NCBI RefSeq assembly: GCF_000226115.1
Contig: NC_016458.1
Coordinates: 1,240,001 to 1,304,000 of the forward strand
Origin: Thermothielavioides terrestris NRRL 8126
Lineage: Eukaryota; Ascomycota; Sordariomycetes; Sordariales; Chaetomiaceae
Length of the DNA stretch: 64,000 nucleotides
Reading direction: 5' to 3'
Shown here: positions 12,603 to 22,719 of the stretch, piece by piece
Layout: every line of letters begins with the position of its first letter
Position numbering within the stretch: position 1 is the stretch's first letter
Position numbers and translations under genes: made by a program
The notes under the pieces: model-generated
The model's database searches: none
What the model saw: only the letters and a program-made list of their open reading frames with translations
Told to the model about the DNA's origin: nothing

Positions 12603-14258
12603 ATGGCCAGCGAAGGCCAGCAGCCAGACGCGACGCCGGCCAGCCGGCGGGCCTCGAGCGCCGAGCCGCTCGCCTCGATCAACCGACGGCCCATCCTTCG
12701 CACGCCAGGCAGCCACGCGCGCGGCCTGCCGCCGCGCCCGCAGGGCCTGTCAGCGTCAGGCAGGAAGGCGGCGCCGCCGACGGCGACACCGCACGCGCGC
12801 GCCGCCTTCAGGGCCATCGACTCGCGCCGCGCCGCCATCTTCACGCCGCACCGCGCCCGCCGGAAGAGCCTGCGCGAGGTGCGCGACTCGCCGCGCGACT
12901 TTTTGCTCTCGCTCGGCCGGGTGCTGGCGCGCACGACGCAGGTGATCACGACGTCGTCGTCTTCGTCGTCGTCGCCCGGGGACGGCGGCGGCAAGGATCG
13001 GAGGGAATCGGACGGCGCGGGCAACGAGACGACGCTGGGCGGGATCAGCGTGGTCGATGACGAGGACGATGACGAGGAGCTCCCGAAGCGTCCGCGGCTC
13101 TCGCTCCCTATTGACGAGGAGGACGACGACGACGACAGCGACGATCTCCAGCCCCATCGGTCGGTGCTGATTGACGATGAGAACTTCACCATGCAGTCGA
13201 TTGAGATGCCGCGGCGGGCCATCAGCGAGCAGCCTGGCGGCCGGCTCTCGCTGGGCAGTACGCGCATGAGTGACTATTTCAACGTGAACGACATGCTGCA
13301 CAGTGAGGATGTGGGCATCGACTCGGGCTTCTTCCCGCCCACCGCGGTTTTGGACGAGGGAAACCTTACCGTGGGCCCGGAAGAGCTGCCGTCGCCCGAA
13401 CGGTACTTCTATCCCGCTCCCAGACCCTGTTCCCAGCGCACTCTAACCTGGTTCTAGACTCGATTCGGAGGCTGACCGCCGTGACTTCGGCCGTGAGAGC
13501 GATTTGGGGATCGAGGTGCCCGTCGGTGATGTTAACGACAGCACTTTCGTCATCGCGCCCCAGGTTCAGGAGTCTCCGGACCGTCCGCTCTTCGCGGATG
13601 GCGAGCCGGGTCTTGATAACTATGCCCCCCTCGTCGACCAACGGAGTGATGATTACGACGACGAGGAGCTGCTGGGGGAGGTGCCGCCGTTGGAGGAGGA
13701 GCAGATGGAAGACCCAAGCTTGAGGCCCCGTGACGAGACGGAGATTGAGTCCGTAGCCGTTCAGAGGGCCGAAGTGCGTGACGGTTCGAAGAAGAAGAGC
13801 ATCAAGGTGTCAAAGTACGGCATCGAGTACCCTTCTCTTCCGCCAGCCGTTGTCAAGCGGCTCGCGCAGAACTTCGCCAAAGCCAATGGAGCAAAGGGCC
13901 AAATCACTCCCGATGCGATGAAGGCCATCATGCAGGCTTCAGACTGGTTCTTCGAGCAGCTGGGCGAAGACCTGCAGGCATATGCGAAGCACGCCGGGCG
14001 CAAGACTATCGACGAGAGCGACGTGCTCACCCTGATGAGGAGGTATGGTACAATCTATCGCTGGGTATCTCGAATCGTGTTATACATGGCTGACGCCCTT
14101 CCAGGCAACGGCAGATCAACCCGAATATCACACCATTTGCGCTCGCGCAACGCCACCTGCCGAGGGAGTTGCTGCAAGAACTGCGAATGACGCCGCCCGC
14201 CGTCCCAAAGAAACGATCCAGGGCGAAGGGCGCGGCGGATGACGAAGACGTCACCTGA
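12603..14258 (+). CDS. Inner-kinetochore histone-fold protein CENP-T
   Basis: Exons are 12603-13402, 13458-14042 and 14105-14258, giving 512 aa. Intron 1 is 55 nt (GTACTT donor, CTAAC branch, CTAG acceptor). Intron 2 is 62 nt (GTATGG donor, CAG acceptor). The long N-terminal arm is disordered, with Arg/Ser-rich and Asp/Glu-rich blocks and several S/T-P sites, as in CENP-T arms that recruit the NDC80 complex after CDK phosphorylation. The C-terminal part, about residues 385-485, is a histone fold (YPSLPPAVVKRLAQNFA, then WFFEQLGEDLQAYAKHAGRK, then DESDVLTLMRRQRQ) followed by the CENP-T extension NPNITPFALAQRHLPRELLQ. The extension exists only when intron 2 is spliced out, which supports the model. 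The gene converges on SHY1 with a 29-bp gap. Confidence 0.9.
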
Positions 14259-14287
14259 ACAGGAGAGGTTGGCCTGGTTGAGTATCG

Positions 14288-15611
14288 TTACCAATTCTTA
14301 GTCATGCGAACGCGCCGAGCGGCGTCAGATGGCGGCTTGCGGACGATCATGTAGAACATTATCGTGGTGGCAACGGCAAGGCCATACCTGCAGCAGTTAG
14401 CAGGCGAGCGACGAGCAGGTTAAGTTTCAAGGGGCGGAACATATGGCTGTGAGTGCCATGTCGAGCCGAGACCGGAGGAGCCCTACCAGGTGAAGATATA
14501 CTGCGCATGGTTGTTGCGCAGATTCACCTCCGCCGGCGTCCCGAGGGGGATACCCCGGTCCTGGTGGTCTAAGAACTGGATATAGTCGGGCTCTGGACCA
14601 ACGCAGTCAGCAAAGCCATACGAAGACGTAGCCATCCCAAAGATCAGAGCCAAAACCAAGCAAAAGAGGATAACCCACCCATGGTCTGCTCCACCCACAC
14701 CGGCTGACTGCCCGTCAATTCGGCCATCTGCTTCACATCAGGGAAGTAAAACTCCCCTTTATCCGGCCGATTCTCGGGCGTGAACATGTTCTTTTTCCAC
14801 GGCTGCCTCAGCAAGCCCTCCACCGTCACCTCCCCCGTCGGCAGCGCCGCCGGCGCCCTTTTGCTCTGATCGGCAAACTTCTTGGCCACCCACCCGCGAT
14901 TCACCAAGATCTTGCTCGCCTCCTCCTCTCCGTCGTCTCCCTTGCCGCCGCCGCCCCGCTCGAGCGGCGTCACCACCAGGTACCCCTGCTCGCCGTCGCG
15001 CATGCGCGGGCCGACCAGCATCTCCTGGTCGTGGCGGAACCGGCCGGTCGTGTACACGCGGCGGTAGTCGAACTCGGCGGCCACCGCGTCCGGGTCCACG
15101 CGCGGCGGCAGCGGCAGCGGCGGCCGCACCAGCCGGTCCTCGCACTTGGCGATCAGGTCCGTCTTCCACTTCAGCCGCTGCACCTGCCACGTGCCGAGGA
15201 TGAAGGCGGTTGCGGGGATGAGGGCTGTGGATTGCGGGTGTTTTGTCGTTAGTGTGTGCGTTCTGGGGAGGCGGTGGGGTGATGCCGAGATACGGGGTGA
15301 TGGGAGAGGGAAAGAAGGGTTCTACCGAGGATTATTAGGCCCGGGCCGTGCTTGCGGCCGACGCGGACCAGCTCGGGAGGGTTGTCGACGATCGAGGTGA
15401 AATCGTGCTCGTCGGCGGCTTGTTTCGGGCGGCGCGGGGTGCTCGAGATGGTTCGGCGGAGAGGAGGAAGAAGACGGGCGGTTGTGGTTGTCGTGGTTGT
15501 GGACGGGGACGGGAAGCCGGGCCGCGGCCAGCTGCTGAGTGCCCTGCCGATTGGCCGTTGCTGGCCCTGCAGCGGCCGCAAGACGCAGGTAAACACTCTT
15601 GCCGCCGCCAT
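14288..15611 (-). CDS. SHY1: SURF1/SHY1 cytochrome c oxidase assembly protein
   Basis: Exons on the minus strand are 15611-15326, 15224-14679, 14592-14487 and 14387-14288, giving 345 aa. The N-terminus is rich in Arg, Ser and Thr without acidic residues and looks like a mitochondrial presequence. The first membrane helix (LIPATAFILGTWQVQRLKWK) is rebuilt only across intron 1. The intermembrane-space domain has family signatures: YRRVYTTGRF, GYLVVTPL, ILVNRGWVA and NMFTPENRP. The second helix, near HAQYIFTWYGLAVATTIMFY, crosses intron 3. Surf1/Shy1 is a mitochondrial inner-membrane factor for insertion of cofactors into COX1. The start at 15611 precedes the presequence; an open upstream extension to 15740 is not used. 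Intron 1 has a GTAGAA donor and intron 2 GTGGGT. Confidence 0.93.
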
Positions 15612-16119
15612 GGTTTTGCGTAGGCTCGTGGGTGCAAGTGTCTGCGGTCGACCCGATAGAGTCGGAGGATCGGGAATGGATCTCTGAGTCGAGACGTTCA
15701 ATGACGGAGCATGGACCCAGAGGTTGAGATTAGCGTCCACGGGTCTGTCGCGGCCGCCCTACCCCGCTAAACGTATGGCTGCCAGGGGTTGCAAGCTCCA
15801 AGCTTACAGCATCATGCATGTGCTAGCTCTTTCCCGGCACTGTGTCATCCGTTCATAAAGACAGCTTTCGACAACACCTCAATGCCAGTCATCTGACACG
15901 CATCATCATCGTACTGTCTGGAGGACCCACAAGGTTGGATAGTTGGTGTCTAGAATAACTCTACCAGTACGACATATTTGGGAGTTTCCAACTTGTTGGT
16001 CTGAAACTGAACGATCATTCCGTTAACACCTCGTCGACCGTAATCTCTATACCTCATCTCACGGAACAAAACTTAGGGGTGACTGGACTCTTTCAGCACG
16101 CAAGCTCTCGCCATTGAGC
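15612..16119. other. Divergent promoter, SHY1 / UBX gene
   Basis: About 0.5 kb is shared by two divergent genes. No coding signal is seen and no regulatory motif can be named with confidence. Confidence 0.4.
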
Positions 16120-17821
16120 ATGGTTTTCTTTCAGGGCACACTCCAAGAGGGCATTGCCGCTGCGCTGCAGCAGGGAAAGTCTGTTGTATGCTTTGTGACA
16201 GGTCAGATGCATCCCCATGCAGCTCGGCTCGCCGCGCCATCAGCTAACCATCAGACAGACGGCGAGGCAGAGAGCCAGCAGTGGGAGGATGACTTTTTTG
16301 CTGAGGAAGAGGCAAGCTTCTCTCAAAGTGCTTGGTCAACATTACGTTTCATCTCTAACTCCGGGACGGTACTAGATCCGCTCGGTGTTGGAGGTCCAGG
16401 CAGTCTCACTTCGGCTACCTGCAGGCTCTCAGGAGGAAGGCTTCCTGGCCCAGCTCTACCCAATTCCCAAGAAACCGACTGTCGTGATCATCAGGTGTGT
16501 CTCATGGCATTTTCAGAACTAAGGACATTACTGAAGCTTTATTTCATGCAGGGACGCAGCGCTCAAGGAGTACATCGCCGCTGGTGTTTCCAAGGATGAG
16601 TTTGTGAGGAGGATGAAAGCGGCGCTCACGACGCCGCAACCACCGGCTGCCCAGCCGGCAGCCCCTGAGCCTCAGCCCGCGGCACCGCCGGTAGCAGCCG
16701 CCGCAAGCCAGCCAAGCCACGCCGAGGAGTCTTCGGCAAGCAGTTCAGGCCAAGCCACGCCGCCATCCCCTACTGACTCACGCGTCCGGGCACTGCTCGC
16801 CGAGAGAGCCGCGCGACTTCAACAGCAGAAGAATGCCGAAGAAGAAGCGGCCAAGCGCCAACGCGCCGAAAAGGCCAAAGCAGCGGCGGAGGCGGAAGCG
16901 AGCGGGCGGAAGCAGCCCAGCGAGCAGAGCAAGCACGCCGCAGCCCTCCGCAAGAGGCAACAGGAGGCGCGCGAGGAGCGACAGCGTATCCTCAAGGCCA
17001 TCGAGGACAACAAAGCCGCCCGGCGGGCCGAGAGGGCCTCCGCCGAGGCCGCACGCAAGGCAGCAGCAGCAGAAGCAGAAGCAGCAGCGTCGGAGCAGCC
17101 CGCCTCGGCCCCCTTCGCGCCGGCCAGCCCGCTCCTGCCGTCCACGAACCGGCTGAGCGAGCACTGCTCCATCCAGGTGCGGCTTCTCGACGGCTCGACC
17201 ATCCGCAGCCGCTTCTCGAGCGACGAGACGCTGGCCGACGTGCGGCGGTGGGTCGACGAGACCCGCCGCGACGGCCCGGCGCCCTACGCGTTCAAGGTGC
17301 TGCTCACCCCGCTGCCCAGCCGGACGATCGACGCCGCCGAGGAGCGCAAGTCGCTCCGGGAGCTGGAGCTCGCGCCGTCGGCGACGCTGATTCTGCTGCG
17401 CGCGCACAAGCCCGCCGCTACTGCCGCTGCCGCCGCCGCCTACCCGTCTTCTGCGGGAGGAGCGGCTCTCGCTGAGGGGAACATCTTCCAGAGGCTGGTT
17501 GCGTACATCCTGGCTGTGATCAGTGGGGTGTTTGGCACCATCTATGCGTTCTTCTCGACGTTCTTTAGCACCGCCGGGCCGGCGGCGGCGCCGCCGGAGG
17601 CAGCCTCTGCCCAGACTTCGCAGAGCCGGCCTGCCGGTGACGCAGCCCGGCGCCGCGGAGGGCGGATAGCGGGGTTGGTTCAGGCGGACGAGCCGCGGAA
17701 TGACCAGCAGTTCTACAATGGCAATTCTGTGAGTGATTCTCTTTTTGGGGGGCTTGTGCCAGCTCTGGAGTGCTAACGTTTGCAGACCAACTTTGAGCCC
17801 AGGGCGGACGACGGGGAGTGA
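16120..17821 (+). CDS. UBX-domain protein of the UBXN4/erasin type
   Basis: Exons are 16120-16201, 16259-16311, 16376-16494, 16552-17728 and 17786-17821, giving 488 aa. The N-terminal 125 residues form a thioredoxin-like UAS-type fold: FFQGTLQEGIAAALQQGKSV, CFVTD, QQWEDDFF, VVIIRD. A long Ala/Glu/Arg/Lys coiled coil follows. A UBX domain lies at about 285-370 (SIQVRLLDGSTIRSRFSSDE, then YAFKVLLTPLPSRT), and a hydrophobic hairpin at about 395-425 (LVAYILAVISGVFGTIYAFF). This order matches UBXN4, an ER-membrane p97/Cdc48 adaptor in ER-associated degradation. Intron 2 (16312-16375) uses a GC donor (GAG|GCAAGC) with a CTAAC branch. No GT donor in that stretch restores the phase. The start at 16120 is the first ATG; a TTG 6 nt upstream is in frame. 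Confidence 0.87.
16312..16375 (+). other. GC-AG intron in UBX gene
   Basis: The donor reads GAG|GCAAGC and the acceptor ACTAG, with a CTAAC branch at about 16354. Splicing is phase 0 and joins FFAEEE to IRSVLEVQ. The GT dinucleotides inside lie in the wrong phase. Confidence 0.72.
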
Positions 17822-18041
17822 TTATATTAGTGTAATGGAGCTGGACAGATGTCTCGTACATAGTCACAGCGCAGGAAAGAGGCACACTGAGTTTGAAGAG
17901 CGGGAGGTGTCTTACGCTGCTTCACTTATTGTACAGTCATTCCATGAAAGCAGAGTGTCTCCATCCCCAAACCCCATGCTGATGCTGTAGAATTACACCC
18001 CCTCCTCCTTCTCCCCCTTCTGCAATTAACCCTCAGCCATC

Positions 18042-18752
18042 CTAGTACTGGCGAGCCGCAGCCTGGCACGCTTTCTGCAAACGTCGTCAGCACACCTATT
18101 CCACACTTGCAACCCTACTGATTGCCCTTCTTCCCAATCCTCAGGGAAGGAAAACCTACCAGCTGCTCCAGATACCACCCGCAAATCTGCATGTTGCCGC
18201 CCTGCTCGTCCATGCAGCGCGTGAACTGCTCCGTGGCGCCCGCGCAGTTGTTGCCCCAGCTGTTGTTGCTGGGCTGCGCCGCCTGCGCCTGGGTGGCCTG
18301 CGCCGGCTCCGGCGCCGAGGACGAGCCGCCGAACAGGCTGCTGATGCCGTTGCCGACGACGTGGCCGATCGAGGAGCCGATAGCGACGCCACTGCATGTT
18401 CGTCAGCGTTTGCATGTTCTGGTCAAGTTTGGCTGTTCCTTGTAGGTTCTTGCTTTCGGAGCGCAAGGCAAGGGGGAGGGGGGCAGGGAAAGGGGAGAAA
18501 AAAAGAGAGAAAAAAGAAGAAGAGATAAACGTACGCCGCGGTGCTAGCCATCTGGCCCAGGAGACCGGGGCCTTGGGAGACGGGCTGCGCGGTGGGAGCG
18601 GTAGCTGTCGGCGCCGGGGCGGACGGCGGAGGGGCCGCGTAGGTGGTTGCCGGCCGCGTCTGCTGCTGCTGCGTCGGAGCGGGCGCCGAGCGCGCGGGGA
18701 CGGAGGGCCGGGCGGGCGCCGGGCGGGCGGTTGACCTGGACTGGCGAGGCAT
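18042..18752 (-). CDS. MIX17: Twin-CX9C protein, MIX17/CHCHD2 family
   Basis: Exons on the minus strand are 18752-18535, 18391-18160 and 18074-18042, giving 160 aa. The N-terminal arm is rich in Arg, Ser, Pro and Ala, with no acid in the first 50 residues, and ends in a Gly/Ala hydrophobic stretch (GVAIGSSIGHVVGNGISSLF) typical of CHCHD2/10. The C-terminal CHCH domain has both motifs: CAGATEQFTRC and CGWYLEQLKAC, each C-x9-C. The last Cys lies in the 33-nt third exon, so splicing is required for a complete domain. Family members are imported to the mitochondrial intermembrane space by MIA40 and support respiration. A TTAGGG dimer lies 269 bp upstream. The gene converges with the UBX gene. Confidence 0.92.
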
Positions 18753-19533
18753 GGTGTTCTGTGCTGTGTCGGTGTGGTTGAGGGCGGTTCTCAACGAGTG
18801 AAGTGGTGGTTGGTGACAGTTGTTGGTTTGGGGAAAGCAAGTGGTTTGGAGTGGGAGATATTTTGCCGGAAGTTCAGGAAGCCACTGCGGTTCTGCCGTT
18901 GGCCACTTAAGCTGACCCCTGTCGCAGGGGCCCACTCAGAAGCCAATGGAACAGCGCTGGTCGGACCCGTGCGGTTTCCAGAACGGGGGTGTGGAAAGCC
19001 GACGCCGAGTGTGATATACAGGGTTAGGGTTAAGTATGCGGAGAGTATCTCGCATAGGCTTTGAAAGTTCACAATCACAGGGCAAGAAAACCAGGGATGA
19101 AGAACAGCGTCATCGGAAACGAAATATTCTTTCTTTAAGAGAATAGACTTCAATGCAAGGGCTTGTGCCGTTGCCTGCAGCTTTGCGTCCCCCAACTGCA
19201 CGGTATACCCGCCGGAATCCTTTGCCCTCGGCTTCTCCGTATCCCTCCCATCCGCCCTCACTCGGGGCCGGGGCGTGAGGAGTCCGGTCGAATACTTCTT
19301 CATGGACAGGCCATGAATGTACAGCGTGGGTCGCTTTGCGTCTGCAGCGGGCTCAACGCAACCGCGTGGACAGCAACTGCGACGCCTCTCGAGCGGCTTC
19401 CAGGTCAAACCGAGCAGGCGTCTCCATGACCTCTCATCCACCGTCATCTCTCGCAGTAGGTGGAGGCCCGCGGCTCAGAGCCATCTCGTGCGGCCCGGTG
19501 GTTGACAGTACGATGATCATCGGGAAGGAGCCC
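18753..19533. other. Intergenic, MIX17 promoter / LRP1 3' flank
   Basis: A 218-codon minus-strand frame (18791-19447) spans this stretch but has no domain and no conserved-looking composition, so I do not call it. The only clear signal is the telomere-like dimer at 19021-19034. Confidence 0.4.
19021..19034 (+). promoter_or_regulatory. Telomere-type TTAGGG dimer, MIX17 promoter
   Basis: The + strand reads GGGTTAGGGTTAAG, two tandem GGGTTA units. It is 269 bp upstream of the MIX17 ATG. TTAGGG repeats are the vertebrate/fungal telomere unit, and in yeasts they bind the general regulator Tbf1 inside promoters. Function here is inferred. Confidence 0.5.
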
Positions 19534-20165
19534 TCATTTCTTCTTCTTGCCGCCGTTGCGCTTAGGCCGCTTCACGAGCTTCTCGCCAGCCTCAGCTGCG
19601 CTGCTCTCGGCAGCGGATTCCTCTGCTGGGCGCTTCTTCTCAGACGCCTTCGCGGCAGCCTTTTCTCTCTCCTTAGCAATAAGCTCCTCCAATTTCGCTT
19701 TGATGTCCTTGTTGTCGCCCTGCTGCTGCGTGAGTGCTTAGGACCGTGGCTGGGGGACGGGGCAACTTACAAGATCTGACTTGAGGAACCGGGCTGCGGC
19801 TTCGGCGTTGACCTTATTTTCCCGCTCAGCAGGTGGCGTCTCCAGCTTCTGGATCTTTTCCATGTACTGCTTGACGCGGGTCAACTCGGTGAAGATGGCG
19901 TGGTTCTTGGTGTCCACCCCATTGAGCCGTAGTGCCGCTGCGCTGCGTGTTAGTGGCCGTTGCGAACGATGAATGCACCAGACCCACAGAAGAGCAGCGA
20001 CTCGATGGTGTAGGACAACAAGACGTAGAGCTTGGCTTTGTCCAGGAGCGGGAGCTTGGAGGAAATGTCGCCGATGTCGCCCAGCAGTGGCTGCAGCGTC
20101 TCCTGCGCCTTGTTCAGCCCTTCCTCGAGCCGGTCGAGCTGCGGTGTCACGTCGGTGACGTCCAT
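19534..20165 (-). CDS. LRP1: Exosome cofactor LRP1/RRP47 (C1D family)
   Basis: Exons on the minus strand are 20165-19988, 19937-19771 and 19725-19534, giving 178 aa with the first of three possible acceptors. The Sas10/Utp3/C1D domain fills residues 5-100: LDRLEEGLNKAQETLQPLL, then KAKLYVLLSYTIESLLFSAL, and LNGVDTKNHAIFTELTRVKQ. The C-terminal tail is Lys-rich and ends GGKKKK-like, as expected for an RNA-binding tail. Rrp47/C1D binds RRP6 and helps the nuclear exosome process snoRNA and 5.8S rRNA. The intron 2 acceptor is a CAGCAGCAG triplet run, so three isoforms differing by one or two Gln are possible. A signal-rich 0.6 kb separates it from the divergent gene at 20762. Confidence 0.88.
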
Positions 20166-20761
20166 TGCGAGAGACTCTGGGCAAGCCCAGATGCCTTTCG
20201 TGGGTTAAAGAGTGTCGCCACTTGCTTATCTGGCGATGGCCGCCTTTGCTGGATTGCGTTCAAGCTATTCGCTTGGGGAGTGAAACCGACAGCGAAAACC
20301 CGGAACGGGATGTTAAGAGGCGATTCCGACCCCCTGGAACTGCCTGTGGTTGGCGCCTGTGACCCGGTGGGTGGGTCTCAAGTGAAGAGCTGCGGTCGCC
20401 TGCGCGCGGCTTTCAAGCCCCGACTGACCAATCAACGGACGGTGATTTTTTTTTCTGGCTATCGATCGCAGCGCGCAGAAAATTGAGCTCGAGTTGCTTC
20501 AGCTCTCGTTGCTTCGACCTGCCACAGCACCGTGTAAACGGCTTCCCTTTCACCTCTGCCACGGACGACTCGAATTGCTTGTGATTTACCACGGCGACCG
20601 GGCGCTTGTGGCTACCGAACCCAGACCTGGTGCCCATTTCGTTTTCCCCTTTCTCTTCCCTCCCGTCCGAGTCTCCTCGATGCCGCATCGCATGCCCTAG
20701 ACTTCGAGAGCCACCTGCGACGGGCCTCTCACGAGTCTGCGACGCCGGCCGCGCCCCTACC
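20166..20761. other. Divergent promoter, LRP1 / PanE-like gene
   Basis: This is a C/T-rich spacer of about 0.6 kb between two start sites, with a T8 tract near 20445-20452. No gene is supported. Confidence 0.4.
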
Positions 20762-22371
20762 ATGCGCTCCCAGGTTCTTGCGTGAACACCGACAACCTGC
20801 ATTTCCTTTCTGGTTGCCGCCCGCCGCAGCGGGCGCTCGCGCAAATACCCTACAGACGTATACTATGGTCACTCAATAACAACGTCGCGGGCCGGGGGGC
20901 CAGCCGCCGGGTACTTGACCGGGATTTCTCAACGTCGAGATGCGCCCGATCTCTTACGCATCACTCCGCTCCGCTCACTGCTCCACGCTTCCGCCAGCCC
21001 GTGAACCTTCTCGGCAAGGCTGCTCCGTTTCAGCCTCTCACCAGCGTCAAGGAAGATGGCCGTTCGGCCAAGGAGCCGGCAACAGCTGAACGGTCGCCGG
21101 CCTCAGCTGAGCCTGCTGTGCCGGCGGAGCAGGAGATGTCAGGGGAGCTTGGGGAGCTGAGGCGCATTCAGTCCAAGGTTGCGTTGTGGGACGCTGAAGA
21201 ACGGCGAGCGGACGGTCGCCAGCTCCGCTTGGCTGACGGGCCGCCCGTTAGGCGATCAGACCAGATCCACGTCATGGGATTGAACCTGGCAGGGCGATAC
21301 ATCGCTCACACCTTGGCTGGTTGCCAGACCATCCCCCCGGTCCGATACATTTTACACAGTCGTTCTCTATACGGGCGGTGGAGGGATGCCAACAAGCAGC
21401 TGACGCTGATCCGGGGTAACGACATCATTGTTCGGCGTCGCGTGGTCGGGGAATACATATCGGAGGAGTTGGAGGGGACGCCAGGCGAAGCCGTGATTGA
21501 GAACCTGATCGTCACGGTGCCGGCCGGACAAGTTTTGCAAGCGCTCCAGACCATCCGAAACCGGCTCGATCACCGCTCGACCATCTGCCTAATAAACGAC
21601 TGCCTGGGGGTTGCCGAGGCACTCATTGAAGCCTATTTTCCGGACGAGTCGAGACGGCCGACATTCCTCCTCGGGCATTTCACGACCGCCTTGGGCCACA
21701 CCGACGACCTATTCTCTGTTTCCGAGGTGCGGCCCGGGAGGCTTTATCTGTCGCTGTTCTCGCCACAGGGGCAGCAAGCAGACGGGCGTTTCCGCATCAA
21801 GCGCCACCCGCCGCTGGAACGGACGGAACGGGCGACGAGTTTCCTCCGGCTTCTTACGGCGATGCCGGGGCTGAAAGCTACGGGGCACCCCATGGCTGAC
21901 TTCCTGCGACTCAAGCTGCCAACGGTGGCTTTCCGAACGGTTGTGGACCCGCTGGCCGCGCTATTCGACTGCCGATACGACCACCTGCTGCAAAACACAT
22001 ATGCTAGGCAGCTCATGGACCGACTGGTCGGCGAGGTATCGCGCGTGGTGTCTCTCCTGCCGGAATGCAGGGATTCTCCCAAGTTCCGGCAGCTCGCCAT
22101 CGCCAGCTCGCTGCGAGACGAGGTGCGCCGCAAGCTGATGCTGCAGAGGACGGCCGACAGCCGAATGCGGGCGCAGATCGGGCACGGCTGGGACACGGAT
22201 ATCGACTTCCTGTCGGGCTATTTTGTCAGGCGCGGCCGCGAGCTGCGGGCCGGCGTCACGGCACTCGACTCGATTATGTGGGCTGTCAAGGCGAAAGGGG
22301 TGGTAATGTCGAAGAAGCTCGGGGCTTATATACCCTTCGAAACGACACAACCGACGCATGGGGACTATTGA
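20762..22371 (+). CDS. Ketopantoate-reductase-like mitochondrial protein (Cbs2-like?)
   Basis: The main frame runs 20830-22371. It has no usable in-frame ATG before residue ~119, although the sequence upstream of that looks like a mitochondrial presequence (VLDRDFSTSRCARS). I propose a 12-nt first exon 20762-20773 (ATG CGC TCC CAG), an intron 20774-20829 (GTTCTT donor, CCGCAG acceptor), and then 20830-22371, 517 aa in total. The core is a PanE/ApbA-type Rossmann domain with a degenerate nucleotide loop (IHVMGLNLAGRYIAHTLAG) and LIVTVPAGQVLQAL, ICLINDCLGVAEAL and FLLGHFTTALGH. A helical C-terminal domain follows. Fungal relatives include putative 2-dehydropantoate reductases and the COB mRNA activator Cbs2. 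The loss of the tight Gly-x-Gly loop argues against ordinary NADPH catalysis. A GTG start at 20782 is the alternative. Confidence 0.65.
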
Positions 22372-22719
22372 GGAGCTGCCCTGCAGAGAGGAAGCGCTAT
22401 GTATACGTCATATTGTACATGTAAACAAGGGATAGAGGCGGCTGGCCGGCACTGCAATATTGTATAACAAGCGGTTTTTGTATGATAGGCTCCTCATCGA
22501 GATCTATAAATCGGTGGCATCAACTGGGAGCAAGTGGCTGCCTAATGGACCTCTTTTGGACCTGCCTGATCATTCCATTGTTGTCTCGTGCAGCGGTTCG
22601 TCCTTGCAAGCCAACGTCATCCAACCACCAATCACCCCACCAAAATCTTTCGAGCCCCGCGATCGCGACGACTGCTTGGGAGCTTCCCCGCACTTCCCCA
22701 GCACGGAAACAACACCACG
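22372..22719 (+). other. Intergenic, promoter of PDCD5-like gene
   Basis: This short spacer holds the 3' flank of the PanE-like gene and the promoter of the next gene. Nothing else is seen. Confidence 0.4.

Noticed and set aside
13504..14190. Separate gene for the histone-fold part of CENP-T
   Set aside because: A 55-nt intron with CTAAC branch joins it in phase to the upstream exon, giving one CENP-T gene.
18791..19447. 218-codon minus-strand frame
   Set aside because: No motif and no splice-consistent link to MIX17 or LRP1; it contains the telomere-type dimer.
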